Assembly (NCBI GenBank): GCA_031261455.1
Contig: JAISJP010000019.1
Coordinates: 1-64,000, forward strand
Direction: 5' to 3'
DNA length: 64,000 bases
Source: Propionibacteriaceae bacterium
Lineage (GTDB): Bacteria; Actinomycetota; Actinomycetes; Propionibacteriales; Propionibacteriaceae
Part shown: piece by piece, positions 1 to 8,066 of the stretch
Position numbering within the stretch: position 1 is the stretch's first letter
Layout of the letters: each line of letters opens with the position of its first letter
The notes under the pieces: model-generated
Databases searched by the model: none
What the model was told of the DNA's origin: nothing
Seen by the model: the letters and a program-made list of their open reading frames with translations, nothing else
Program-made: the position numbers and the translations under genes

Positions 1-395
1 CGCGACTGTTCGCGCCCCCGGAACATGATGGTGATCTTCACCTTGTCACCGGCCCGCAGGAACCGCTGCACATGACCCCGTTTCGTCTCGTAGTCATGGT
101 CGTCGATCTTCGGACGCAGTTTCATCTCTTTGATGACGGTGTTCGACTGGTTGCGGCGCGACTCACGAGCCTTCTGCGCCGCCTCGTACTTGAACTTGCC
201 GTAATCCATGAGTTTTGCGACCGGCGGACGGGCCTCTGGGGCCACCTCGACAAGGTCAAGGTCGTGGTCATGAGCGAGCCCGAGGGCCTGCTCTATGCGG
301 ACAATGCCGATCTGTTCGCCGTTCGGGCCAACCAGACGCACTTCCGGCACGCGAATCCGCTCATTGATGCGGGGCTCTGTACTAACGGGACTAAT
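1..395 (-). CDS. infC: Translation initiation factor IF-3 (C-terminus cut off by window edge)
   Basis: IF-3 binds the 30S subunit and checks initiator tRNA and start codon. The minus-strand translation begins with [16 protein letters not shown] and continues with the IF-3 hallmarks [33 protein letters not shown] and, further on, IKEMKLRP and DYETKR before the window ends at base 1. The only start that fits the family is ATT at 395-393, with a perfect AGGAGG five bases upstream. AUU is the classic infC start used for autoregulation by IF-3. About 131 codons are present of a usual 180-200. rpmI and rplT would be expected beyond the left edge. Identity is very secure; the ATT start is strongly supported by the Shine-Dalgarno spacing. 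Confidence 0.95.
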   Translation of the reverse strand, partial: MSPVSTEPRINERIRVPEVRLVGPNGEQIGIVRIEQALGLAHDHDLDLVEVAPEARPPVAKLMDYGKFKYEAAQKARESRRNQSNTVIKEMKLRPKIDDHDYETKRGHVQRFLRAGDKVKITIMFRGREQS

Positions 396-465
396 GGGAT
401 CCTCCTAGCCTTTGATGGCTGTTCTTGAAAGCAGTTTTCTGTTGTGCTGAGACGTGCGGCGCTCC

Positions 466-483
466 CTTTGCACGAATGCAAAG
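466..483 (-). repeat. Perfect hairpin in the infC leader
   Basis: CTTTGCA-(4)-TGCAAAG: a 7-bp perfect stem. Read on the minus strand (the infC mRNA) the loop is UUCG, a stable tetraloop sequence. It lies about 70 bases upstream of the infC start. Confidence 0.55.
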
Positions 484-792
484 AGCCTCACGTTTCGCAA
501 GTCACGAAGCGCAAGGCTCAAGTTGGGACGCGAGGATTCGTTCACTGACCGCCAGTGTCCGCACGCGTTCAGCGCACAGACACTTTCAGAGCGCAGTTTC
601 ACCTGCGTCCAAGACGGGGTGTGTCTTCCCCTAAGTCAGGCCTCTTGCGCCTAAACGCTGTCGTGACCTACCTCGACCCAGCCGAATTGCCATCCTGCTC
701 AGGTGGAAACCTGCTTGCGTTTGGTTATGCGCAAGAGCCTCACTTCTTGACTTGCTTCTCGGCGAGGTACTCCCCCACTGATCAGCTCACCC

Positions 793-823
793 ATTGTAGC
801 GGAGGGTGCCCGTCAGATGCCAA
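793..823 (-). promoter_or_regulatory. Putative infC promoter
   Basis: Minus strand: TTGGCA (823-818), 19-bp spacer, TACAAT (798-793). The -10 box is good, the spacer a little long. It would give a leader of roughly 390 nt before infC. Confidence 0.4.
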
Positions 824-1106
824 TTGCGGTTTCAGAATCGTCCGGCGGTAGGTCCAGATGAGGACAGTCTGGGCGCCATGGATCCGGCGACAACACGCAG
901 GATGACGAGGAGGGCAAACGCACACAAATGACGAGACGCAGGCACGCCAAGCTGGTGACGTGGCTGTACGCGCGACTCAGCTGCGAGGGTACCCGCCGAG
1001 TAGTCGATATGGACATCATGATTCAGCGGAGCGTCCGCGGTGGACATGCCGTCGCCCGCGATAGGCAGTTCCTCGACGAAACCGGAGATGGGGCGACCCG
1101 CCACAG

Positions 1107-1112
1107 TAGACT
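1107..1112 (+). promoter_or_regulatory. -10 box of leaderless ung transcript
   Basis: TAGACT, 7 bases before ATG 1120. One of 13 TANNNT boxes in this window placed 6-8 bases before a start codon lacking a ribosome-binding site. Confidence 0.6.
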
Positions 1113-1119
1113 GGTGCGC

Positions 1120-1800
1120 ATGACAAAGAGCCTCGCCGAACTGATGGCACCTGACTGGGCGGCTGCGTTGGCCGGGCAAGAGGCGCAGATCCATGCGATG
1201 GGCGAGTTTCTGCGGTCCGAGTTGGCCGCAGGGCGGGGCTACCTACCCGCTGGCGACCTAGTGCTGCGGGCATTCTCACAGCCGCTGGAGGACGTGCGGG
1301 TACTGATCGTCGGTCAAGACCCCTACCCCACGGTTGGGCATCCCATCGGGTTGTCGTTCGCCGTCAACGCGGACGTGCGTCCGCTGCCCGGCTCCCTGGT
1401 GAACATCTACCGCGAACTGGAAGCCGACCTAGGCGTGCCACCTTGCCCGCACGGCGACCTGAGCGCGTGGGCCGCCCAAGGAGTGCTTCTGCTCAATCGC
1501 TGTCTCACTGTCCAACCGAGCAAACCGGCGTCTCACAGAGGACAAGGTTGGGAACAGGTGACACAAGCCGCCATCGACGCCCTAATTGCACGCGGCGGTC
1601 CGCTGGTCGCCATACTTTGGGGCCGTGACGCTGCCACCGTTCGTCCCCAGTTGGACGCCGCTAACGTGCCTGTCATCGTCAGCGCACATCCGTCGCCGCT
1701 CTCCGCCCGCAACGGCTTCTACGGCTCTCGCCCCTTCTCCCGCGCCAACGCCGCCCTCGCCGCCCAAGGTGCCTCCCCCATCAACTGGGCGCTTGCTTGA
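1120..1800 (+). CDS. ung: Uracil-DNA glycosylase, family 1
   Basis: Removes uracil from DNA as the first step of base-excision repair. The 226-residue protein has the family-1 water-activating motif GQDPYP at residues 65-70 (Asp67 catalytic; Pro where many homologues have His) followed by [10 protein letters not shown], and the DNA-intercalating HPSPLS loop near residue 190 with [13 protein letters not shown] after it. An upstream extension in the same frame to base 928 is rejected. ATG 1120 sits exactly 7 bases after a TAGACT box (1107-1112) with no Shine-Dalgarno, pointing to a leaderless mRNA. Length matches the family (about 220-230 aa). Confidence 0.95.
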   Translation: MTKSLAELMAPDWAAALAGQEAQIHAMGEFLRSELAAGRGYLPAGDLVLRAFSQPLEDVRVLIVGQDPYPTVGHPIGLSFAVNADVRPLPGSLVNIYRELEADLGVPPCPHGDLSAWAAQGVLLLNRCLTVQPSKPASHRGQGWEQVTQAAIDALIARGGPLVAILWGRDAATVRPQLDAANVPVIVSAHPSPLSARNGFYGSRPFSRANAALAAQGASPINWALA

Positions 1801-1885
1801 GACTCTCGAAAAGCGCATTTGTCGAAGGACTTATGTGCCTGCCACGCACACTTGTCGATCGACTTTCATGCGAATTCGGGGTGGA

Positions 1886-3616
1886 CTAGCGGTGGAAGAG
1901 GCGATGCCAAAGGTAGCCGCCGCGCTGGGAGTTGGTGTTGGTGATCATCTCTAGGGCCACTTGGTTTTCGACGCGGAGTTGCACCAGGCGCAGGGCGCGG
2001 TCGTCACCGGCGAAGAGGACCTCGTCGCCGCGCTCTAGGGCTAGGTCATCGCTAGGGGCTTCTAGCACGCGACGGCCCCTGACTACCAGTAACACTAGGG
2101 CAGACAGGGGTTCCTCATCGACGCGGTAGGAGGAGCGCAGTTGCGCTAGGGTCAGTTCGCCGCCGTCGGCCAAGAATTGGGTTAGACCGGGGGCGTTCTT
2201 GGCATCCACCCGCAGGCTCCAGATCACGGGCATGCGACCACCGTTGACAGTGCCCAGTGCATCGGCCAGCGCCTTGCACTCGTCTTCGTTGTGGGTGGGG
2301 ATGCGGTTTAAGTAGCGCACCAGCAGCGGCGTGGTGATGCGCGCCAGAAACTCGGAGGCGACGATTCGGCTGGGCACCATCGCTAGGTCGTCGGTGAAAG
2401 CCTCGAAGAGAGGGGCGTTGGCGGCTTGATTCTCTCTGGTGACGATGAAGATTCCCGGTTTCAAGTCGCGCGCCGTCACCGCGATGGCAAGGTTCTTGGT
2501 GTCGGACGAGTTGCCCGCCACGATGCCAACCGCCTCGTCCATACCGGCAGCGCCAAGCGAAACTGAGTCAGTGCCGGTGCCGTTGACGTCCACCCCACCG
2601 GCAGCGTAGTTCTCCACGTCGATCACGCTCACGGTGTTGCCTCCGGCGCGCAGTTCGCTCACCACTGCGCGACCGAAACGGCCGTAGCCACAGACGATCC
2701 AGTGGCCATGCGGCGGGTGATGCTGCTCGGGCAGCGGGTCGCCCTCCAAGCCGGTAAGAATCTCGCGCAAGCGGTAGCGTTGCGGGGCCGATACCGCAGC
2801 TCCCAGCTGCTCGGCGAACCGCTCAAACGGGTTGATGACTAGGTCGCCACCAAAGACACCGACGTGAGTCTCCGTCTCCGAGTCGCGGATGCGCGCCAGC
2901 ACTGGCACACGCGGGGCCAATAGGCGCGTGGTTACGGCAATCGCCTGATTGGACTCGTCGTCATGCACCACGGCCACCACGCCACGACAGAACGGAGACA
3001 GCAGCCCCGCCTCCTGCAACACTGCGGGTTGCGACGCGTCCGCGCCGATCATGGGAGCGTCTAGGTGGAAGTCACTCAGCCGCAGGGCTTGCAGCCGGTC
3101 TTCGTCGCGCTCGATGACGACGAACGCCCACCCTAGTCGGTCAAGACCGCGACACACCAGCGTGCCAGTCTCCCCCGCCCCGCACACGATGTAGAACGGC
3201 TCGCGAATCGAGCGCACCCGCCGCGTGAACCGCCCCATGCGCAGCGCCGTCTGGAAGGTGCGCTCCTGAACTAGGGCTAAAATCGTTACAAGCGTGTAGT
3301 ACCAGCCGGTCACCGTCATAAAGATGGACAGCGTCATCCACATCCGTTGCGCAATGGAGAACGGGCCGGGGATCTCGCCAAACCCGATTGTCGTGGCCGT
3401 GTAGGAGATGACGTAGAAGGCGTCAAAGAACGTCAGTCGCTCGGCGCGGGTGCCGTCCGGCAGGTCCACACCCGGCATCAACGCCAAGCCAAACGTGCAG
3501 ATCGTGAACGTGACGATCAACAGAATCAGCGGCGTGCGCATCCGTCGCAAAATCAAGAAGACAACGTCCGTCATCGGACCCGGCTGATCGCTGGTCCAAC
3601 CTGAGGCTGCGCTCAC
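1886..3616 (-). CDS. Two-pore-helix potassium channel with tandem RCK (TrkA-N) domains
   Basis: Membrane K+ channel subunit gated by cytosolic RCK domains. About 576 residues from GTG 3616. A first membrane helix (about 28-47) and a second (about 93-115) flank the pore loop with selectivity filter TIGFGE (76-81), a variant of TVGYGD. Two Rossmann-type nucleotide-binding RCK-N domains follow: FYIVCGAGETG (about 141) and HWIVCGYGRFG (about 316), and the C-terminus looks like an RCK-C domain. GTG 3616 is preferred over an ATG two codons upstream because a TAGGTT box (3628-3623) ends 6 bases before it; the ATG would overlap the promoter. A DUF6394 membrane protein lies just upstream on the same strand. 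Ion specificity is inferred from the filter. Confidence 0.88.
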   Translation of the reverse strand: MSAASGWTSDQPGPMTDVVFLILRRMRTPLILLIVTFTICTFGLALMPGVDLPDGTRAERLTFFDAFYVISYTATTIGFGEIPGPFSIAQRMWMTLSIFMTVTGWYYTLVTILALVQERTFQTALRMGRFTRRVRSIREPFYIVCGAGETGTLVCRGLDRLGWAFVVIERDEDRLQALRLSDFHLDAPMIGADASQPAVLQEAGLLSPFCRGVVAVVHDDESNQAIAVTTRLLAPRVPVLARIRDSETETHVGVFGGDLVINPFERFAEQLGAAVSAPQRYRLREILTGLEGDPLPEQHHPPHGHWIVCGYGRFGRAVVSELRAGGNTVSVIDVENYAAGGVDVNGTGTDSVSLGAAGMDEAVGIVAGNSSDTKNLAIAVTARDLKPGIFIVTRENQAANAPLFEAFTDDLAMVPSRIVASEFLARITTPLLVRYLNRIPTHNEDECKALADALGTVNGGRMPVIWSLRVDAKNAPGLTQFLADGGELTLAQLRSSYRVDEEPLSALVLLVVRGRRVLEAPSDDLALERGDEVLFAGDDRALRLVQLRVENQVALEMITNTNSQRGGYLWHRLFHR

Positions 3617-3622
3617 CTGCAT

Positions 3623-3628
3623 AACCTA
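3623..3628 (-). promoter_or_regulatory. -10 box of leaderless K+ channel transcript
   Basis: Minus-strand TAGGTT ending 6 bases before GTG 3616; no Shine-Dalgarno. Confidence 0.5.
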
Positions 3629-3667
3629 GCGCTCATCTACTCTTGCTAACTCCGGCCGACTTGAGCC

Positions 3668-4051
3668 CTAGCGACGGAACTGCATCACTTCGGAGATCAT
3701 CAGGACCACCGACACGGCGTTGGCAACCAGAGCGCCTGCGGACATAGAGACGATCAGCGCCATGTGGGATCCGTCGAGTCCACCGCTGTTCACCTCGCCG
3801 AACCACACCCACAGCACGCAGGCGACGATGAGTTGTAGGTCTGCGACAAGGGATGTTGCCAGATGGACGGCACCCAATTGCGTGCGGTCCCCAAACTTCA
3901 GCACGGTGGCGATCAGCGACACCACGGTGGCGGCGATCAACTCCACGCCGTTGTGGTGGTCCACGATCTCCATGTCACCAGTGAAGAAGCCAAAGTTCAG
4001 CGTCAGCGCCAGCGTAATAAAGAAGCCGAAAACGACCTTCTCAAAGTTCAT
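3668..4051 (-). CDS. DUF6394 family small membrane protein
   Basis: 127 residues, with about four hydrophobic segments: MNFEKVVFGFFITLALTLNF at the start, one around residues 36-48, one around 65-85 (SLVADLQLIVACVLWVWF) and one at the C-terminus (GALVANAVSVVLMI). The patterns GFFTGDMEIVDHHN and VLKFGDRTQLGAVHLA match my memory of DUF6394. Function unknown. ATG 4051 is preferred over an upstream ATG at 4078 because AAGAAAGG precedes it at fitting distance. It lies 50 bases upstream of the K+ channel on the same strand, suggesting the two act together, although the channel also appears to have its own promoter. Confidence 0.75.
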   Translation of the reverse strand: MNFEKVVFGFFITLALTLNFGFFTGDMEIVDHHNGVELIAATVVSLIATVLKFGDRTQLGAVHLATSLVADLQLIVACVLWVWFGEVNSGGLDGSHMALIVSMSAGALVANAVSVVLMISEVMQFRR

Positions 4052-4110
4052 TGCCCGTGCCTTTCTTGCATGACACAAACAATCGTAGCGCAGACCATGC
4101 TCCAGCCGTT

Positions 4111-4524
4111 TTACGACGCTAGATGAACCTCGATGCGGTCCAAGGCGGCTTCCCAGCGGGAGGTCAGCCAGGCAAAGTCGACGTCGTCGGTCAGGTTGGT
4201 GTGGGTGATGGCGATCAGCGTCTTGTCACCCTCGGGGGTGAGATCGACGGAAACCAGCGACGGGCCGAACTTGCCGTCTTCACGACGAATTGAGAAGCGG
4301 ACCTGTTCCAGCGGATGCAGGGAGCGGATGACGCCAGACTTGCCGTTGATGGAGTTCCACGTCTGGCCCTTGAGGCCGATCTCGCCACCTTCGCCGAGCA
4401 GGGCTTCAGCGCCCTCCTTGGTCATCAGAGCTTTCCAGACGTCTTTAACCGGAGCCGGTACCGACCTGCTCGCGCTGACGGTACCGGATTCCTTGAGTGG
4501 CTCAGTGTCTTGAATTTCGGTCAT
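4111..4524 (-). CDS. SRPBCC (START/AHSA1-like) domain protein
   Basis: 137-residue cytosolic protein. The pattern SRSVPAPVKDVWKALMTKEG, then GEGGEIGLKGQTWNS, and a helix at the end (FAWLTSRWEAALDRIEVHL) is typical of AHSA1/SRPBCC helix-grip folds that bind hydrophobic ligands or act as Hsp90 activators. ATG 4524 is chosen over the longer in-frame ATG at 4698: the homologous fold begins soon after it, and GAGG lies 7 bases upstream. The exact ligand cannot be inferred. It stands alone, transcribed toward the DUF6394/channel pair. Confidence 0.78.
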   Translation of the reverse strand: MTEIQDTEPLKESGTVSASRSVPAPVKDVWKALMTKEGAEALLGEGGEIGLKGQTWNSINGKSGVIRSLHPLEQVRFSIRREDGKFGPSLVSVDLTPEGDKTLIAITHTNLTDDVDFAWLTSRWEAALDRIEVHLAS

Positions 4525-4786
4525 GATATGCCTCGGTTCGTTATGCTCCGGCCCTGCCAGAAAAGCAGAGCACCTATTGACGTGTGCATAGCTCCGGGGC
4601 TCCTTTGCTTGAAGCTTAGACACCCCATTGGTTCTATACGTAAACCTTAGCCGACCAAGCGCCCCATCGGGAGGGATTTTCGCAACTAAAGAACGCATTT
4701 ATGGACGCAGTTTCAGGGTCGGGGGACGGCGGTGTGTTTCGACGTGGTCACTCGCGGTAAACCACTGATGTACTAACCTTGGAGTT

Positions 4787-5830
4787 GTGAACTACCGCGC
4801 TGCTGCCACGTCGTTGGTCGCGACTGCCTGCGTGTTCACGTTGACGGGTTGCGTGGAGGACGTGCCGGACCCCAGCGGGTCAGCGACACCCCGAATCACA
4901 GCCACGTCGCCCACTCCGACGTCCACTCCCACACACGCCGATCTGAGCGTTCCGGGCAGAGCGCGAGCAGCGATTGCCGAACTGATAGCTCAAGCGGGAA
5001 CCGGGCCGGTTGCGGTCATTCGAGTCACCATCAGCCAGACGCGGGCAACGCTGACTTGGGTGGACGCCAAGACAAACAAGACGGTCACGTACGAGTGGCT
5101 GAACGGCGACGTGCGCGAGTTCGACTCTGACGTAGTCAACATTGGACAGGCTACGTTTGACGTGAATGACTTTGCCCTAGACGACGTGGGGGGGTTATTT
5201 GCCCAAGCCGCAGCAGTTTCGGGTTCGGCGTTGGAGCAAGAACTACAGATCAACGAGTACAACGAGTCGCGAGTTTTGATGACGGTGACCACCGTGCCCG
5301 AGTCCACGACCGTGTTCTTCCACCCGGACGGACGCATGATTGCCCATCTGGACTTCACCACCGAGGTTGGCATCAGCGAGGGGTTGCACGACCTAGTGAC
5401 GGATTCGCGCATGGCGCTGGCTATCGGCGTCAACAGCGCCGGATTATGGATGGATGTGCGCATCGATCCGGAGACTATTGAGCGCCGCATTCGCCCGGCG
5501 GCGCTGCCCAGTTACACCACGCGCCGCGCACAATCGTCGTCGCTGATCCCCTACAGCGCCGAGATGATCCGCCCGCAGGTTATCGCCGAGATTTGGGCCT
5601 CGCTGCTGGCGTCCGGAGTGCCGTCCGTCGGGCCGTCGTCCGCAATGCCTACGACTGACCCCACGTCTGGTCGCACCGCCCCGACGAGCGCAAACCCTAC
5701 AACCCCCGTCGTTCCCATCGAGTTCACCGCCGACGCGAGAGACGCAGTATGGCCGCCGAAACTGCACTTCAGCTTCGGCGGCCACGCTGTTGTTTACTCG
5801 CTCAACGGCGAGTTACTCGCAAGCGGCTAG
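4787..5830 (+). CDS. Putative secreted lipoprotein of unknown function
   Basis: 347 residues beginning with a lipoprotein signal peptide: hydrophobic stretch 6-20 and lipobox LTGC (Cys22), followed by a Ser/Thr/Pro-rich linker, so it should be anchored on the outer face of the membrane. A second Ser/Thr/Pro-rich segment lies near residues 284-310. I do not recognise the folded part. GTG 4787 is supported by a TAACCT box (4774-4779) 7 bases before it; the GGAG at 4781-4784 is too close to act as a ribosome-binding site. It ends 4 bases from the end of the convergent amt gene. Confidence 0.75.
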   Translation: MNYRAAATSLVATACVFTLTGCVEDVPDPSGSATPRITATSPTPTSTPTHADLSVPGRARAAIAELIAQAGTGPVAVIRVTISQTRATLTWVDAKTNKTVTYEWLNGDVREFDSDVVNIGQATFDVNDFALDDVGGLFAQAAAVSGSALEQELQINEYNESRVLMTVTTVPESTTVFFHPDGRMIAHLDFTTEVGISEGLHDLVTDSRMALAIGVNSAGLWMDVRIDPETIERRIRPAALPSYTTRRAQSSSLIPYSAEMIRPQVIAEIWASLLASGVPSVGPSSAMPTTDPTSGRTAPTSANPTTPVVPIEFTADARDAVWPPKLHFSFGGHAVVYSLNGELLASG

Positions 5831-5834
5831 CGGG

Positions 5835-7580
5835 TCACTCCTGGTAGTCCTGGAGGGCCTCGTAGCCGGTCTCGCCGGTGCGGATCTTGACTACGTCCTC
5901 AACATCGTAGACGAAGATCTTGCCGTCGCCGATGTTGCCGGTGTAGAGGGTCTTCTTGGCGGTGTCGATGACTAGGCTAACCGGCACCTTGGAGACCACC
6001 GTCTCCACCTTCACCTTGGAGACGAACGGGGCATCAACAGCAACGCCGCGATAGGTGCCCGTCTGGCCCTTCTGCAGGCCGTGTCCCATGACGTTGGACA
6101 CCGTGATGCCGGGAACGCCGATACCTTGCAGCGCCAGCTTGAGCGGGTTGAGCATCTGTGGGCGGGTGATGATCTCCACCTTGGTGAACTTGTAACCGTC
6201 GGCGTCCGTCTGGGCAGGCTTGGCGGTGGGCAGGTTGGCGTCCACCACAGCGACGGCGACATCCACCGGCACCTGAGGAGTGGGCAGTTCCACTCCGGGA
6301 ACGTCGGTGAAGAAGGACGTGGTGTCGGGGGTGAACAGGAAGTCCGCGTAGGCCGAAACCAGTCCGTGTTCGGAGATGTCTAGGCCGGCAAGCTCTTCGG
6401 ACGGGCTGACCCGCAGGCCGGAGAGAGCCTTGATGACCTTGAAGACTAGCGTCATGGTGACGATGGTCCAAGCCAGAATGGCGATGACACCCAGCGTCTG
6501 CACGCCCAGCAGGTGCGCGCCGCCGCCGTAGAACAGACCGCCATCGACAGCAAACAGACCGACAGCGATGGTGCCCCAAGCGCCGTTGACGCCGTGAACC
6601 GCGAAGGCGCCTACCGGGTCATCGATATGGAAAATCTTGTCTGGGATCTCGACGCCAGCGACGACGATCAGACCAGCGACTAGGCCGACGATAGCGGCGC
6701 CCACTGCGTCAAGGTTTGCACAGCCAGCGGTGATGCCCACGAGACCAGCAAGCGCCCCGTTTAGCGTCATGGAAACGTCCGGGTGACCGTCCTTAATCCA
6801 AGTGAAGAGCATGGTGGTGACGGTGGAAACTGCTGGAGCGATGGTGGTGGTGGCCATGATCCAACCAAGCTGGGACACGTCGGTGGCCGCAGCGCCGTTG
6901 AAGCCGTACCAACCAAACCACAGGATGAACACGCCCAACGCGCCCAGCGTGATGGAGTGGCCGGGGATTGCCTTAGAGACCAGTTTGCCTTCAGCGTTCT
7001 TGGAATACTTGCCGATGCGTGGCCCGACAATGGCGGCACCGATTAGGGCTGTAACGCCACCGACAAGGTGAATCACCGACGAACCGGCGAAGTCAATGTA
7101 GCCGCGCGTTGCCAACCAGCCTTGGCTGTTCCAAACCCAACCGGCCTCAATGGGATAGACCACGGCTGAGATGATGAACGAGTAGATGAGGTAGGAACGG
7201 AACACGGTGCGCTCGGCCATCGCGCCGGACACGATGGTGGCACAAGTGCCGCAGAACACCAGGTTGAACACAAAGCCGGAGTAGTCGAAGTTTGCCCAGT
7301 CGGAGAATATACCGAAGTTGGGCACTCCGATGATGCCGGCTAGGTAGTCCTCGGAACACATTATGGCGAAGCCAAGGAGGACGAACGCGATGGTGCCGAA
7401 GCAGAAGTCCATGACATTCTTCATGACGATGTTGCCCGCGTTCTTGGCGCGGGTGAAACCGGACTCCACCATGGCGAAACCAGCGCCCATAAAGAACACG
7501 AGGGCAGCGCCAATGAGGAACCACACCCCGAATACAGTGTCGTTAGCTAGTGTGACTAGCTCTTCAGATATCTCGTCCAT
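5835..7580 (-). CDS. amt: Ammonium transporter (Amt) fused to a C-terminal PII signalling domain
   Basis: Residues 1 to about 400 are an Amt channel with eleven expected helices: FFMGAGFAMVESGF, AKNAGNIVMKN, and the twin pore histidines in SSVIHLVGG and AFAVHGVNG. After Amt's usual cytosolic tail (SPSEELAGLDISEHGL) and a linker of about 55 residues comes a full PII domain (about 470-581): KVEIITRPQMLNPLKLALQ, GLQKGQT, TGNIGDGKIFV and KIRTGE. Normally PII (GlnK) is a separate protein that plugs AmtB when nitrogen is plentiful; here it is tethered. The T-loop has Val where GlnB/GlnK carry Tyr51, so uridylylation/adenylylation is not expected. ATG 7580 is chosen because the first helix follows shortly; an in-frame ATG at 7655 adds an unlikely tail. 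A GlnR-like operator array lies upstream. Confidence 0.93.
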   Translation of the reverse strand: MDEISEELVTLANDTVFGVWFLIGAALVFFMGAGFAMVESGFTRAKNAGNIVMKNVMDFCFGTIAFVLLGFAIMCSEDYLAGIIGVPNFGIFSDWANFDYSGFVFNLVFCGTCATIVSGAMAERTVFRSYLIYSFIISAVVYPIEAGWVWNSQGWLATRGYIDFAGSSVIHLVGGVTALIGAAIVGPRIGKYSKNAEGKLVSKAIPGHSITLGALGVFILWFGWYGFNGAAATDVSQLGWIMATTTIAPAVSTVTTMLFTWIKDGHPDVSMTLNGALAGLVGITAGCANLDAVGAAIVGLVAGLIVVAGVEIPDKIFHIDDPVGAFAVHGVNGAWGTIAVGLFAVDGGLFYGGGAHLLGVQTLGVIAILAWTIVTMTLVFKVIKALSGLRVSPSEELAGLDISEHGLVSAYADFLFTPDTTSFFTDVPGVELPTPQVPVDVAVAVVDANLPTAKPAQTDADGYKFTKVEIITRPQMLNPLKLALQGIGVPGITVSNVMGHGLQKGQTGTYRGVAVDAPFVSKVKVETVVSKVPVSLVIDTAKKTLYTGNIGDGKIFVYDVEDVVKIRTGETGYEALQDYQE

Positions 7581-7657
7581 GTCTTGTTCAAATCTCTTTC
7601 TCGTGTTCTCGTGTGTCAGCGCCACCACGCAATTGCTGCGTTTGGGACGTAACAACG

Positions 7658-7663
7658 ATGCTA
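7658..7663 (-). promoter_or_regulatory. Possible amt -10 box
   Basis: Minus-strand TAGCAT, about 78 bases before ATG 7580. The GlnR-like array begins about 32 bases upstream of it, the position expected of an activator. Weak by itself. Confidence 0.3.
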
Positions 7664-7694
7664 GAGATGGATTGTTTCAGCACTTTGCACGGGG

Positions 7695-7754
7695 GTAACG
7701 TGCTCACGTCAAGCTAGTAACGCCCTCTTTGCACATGCGTTACGCGTAGGTTAA
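7695..7754 (-). promoter_or_regulatory. GlnR-like operator array upstream of amt
   Basis: Five-base half sites recur at exact 11-bp steps: GTAAC (7695), ACGTC (7706), GTAAC (7717), TTTGC (7728), GTTAC (7739), GTTAA (7750), each followed by six variable bases. On the minus strand this includes GTAAC-N6-GCAAA-N6-GTTAC, close to the actinobacterial GlnR consensus gTnAC-N6-GaAAC. GlnR switches on nitrogen-uptake genes, and amt is its classic target. The phasing and the gene context support the call; the b-type half sites are poor matches. Confidence 0.6.
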
Positions 7755-7865
7755 CGGGTCGGCCCGCCCTCTGGGTTAGGGCGCCGATACCGAAAGTTGC
7801 AGCGGCCTACACGAATTACCTATGCACGGTAGGCAGACTCACACGAAATCCAGCTACACTACAAC

Positions 7866-8066
7866 TTGTCACATATTGAAAATGATAAAACCAACGACGA
7901 CCCCCTGCCTCGCTCTCACGGTTTGATTACCTCGACAGCGAACCTCGTCAAAGGCCCCGGCGACGGGCTATTTGGCGTGTTCGCGTATCGTGTGCTCGCC
8001 CTGCGAGCCCACGACCGGGACCGAAGCAGACGCGAACTATGGAGAACAGAGATAAGAGATGACTGA
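7866..8066 (+). pseudogene. Short frame resembling a histidine-kinase linker, possible remnant
   Basis: A 66-codon frame (TTG start) runs into the start of the next response regulator, overlapping it by 8 bases. Its tail, VFAYRVLALRAHDRDRSRR and then ELWRTEIRDD, looks like the segment that joins the last membrane helix of an actinobacterial sensor kinase to its HisKA_3 domain, but no kinase domain follows. A TACACT box (7855-7860) ends 5 bases before the TTG. It may be a scar of a deleted kinase, a small gene, or chance. Confidence 0.25.

Larger units (their letters stand above)
396..1119 (-). other. Long gene-free region holding the infC 5' leader
   Basis: About 720 bases without a convincing gene. 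On the minus strand a TACAAT box (798-793) lies some 400 bases before infC, so the transcript would carry a long untranslated leader. Within it are a perfect hairpin (466-483) and two copies of GTGAGGCTCTT (minus strand, near 742-732 and 491-481). Bases 830-1119, upstream of ung, show nothing recognisable except the ung -10 box. Small open frames here have no family signature and are judged spurious. Confidence 0.5.

Noticed and set aside
72..428. Plus-strand frame opposite infC
   Set aside because: The minus strand encodes clear IF-3 sequence over the same bases.
405..602. 65-codon minus-strand frame in the infC leader ending at the infC Shine-Dalgarno
   Set aside because: Considered as a leader peptide. 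No good ribosome-binding site, no run of regulatory codons, no family match.
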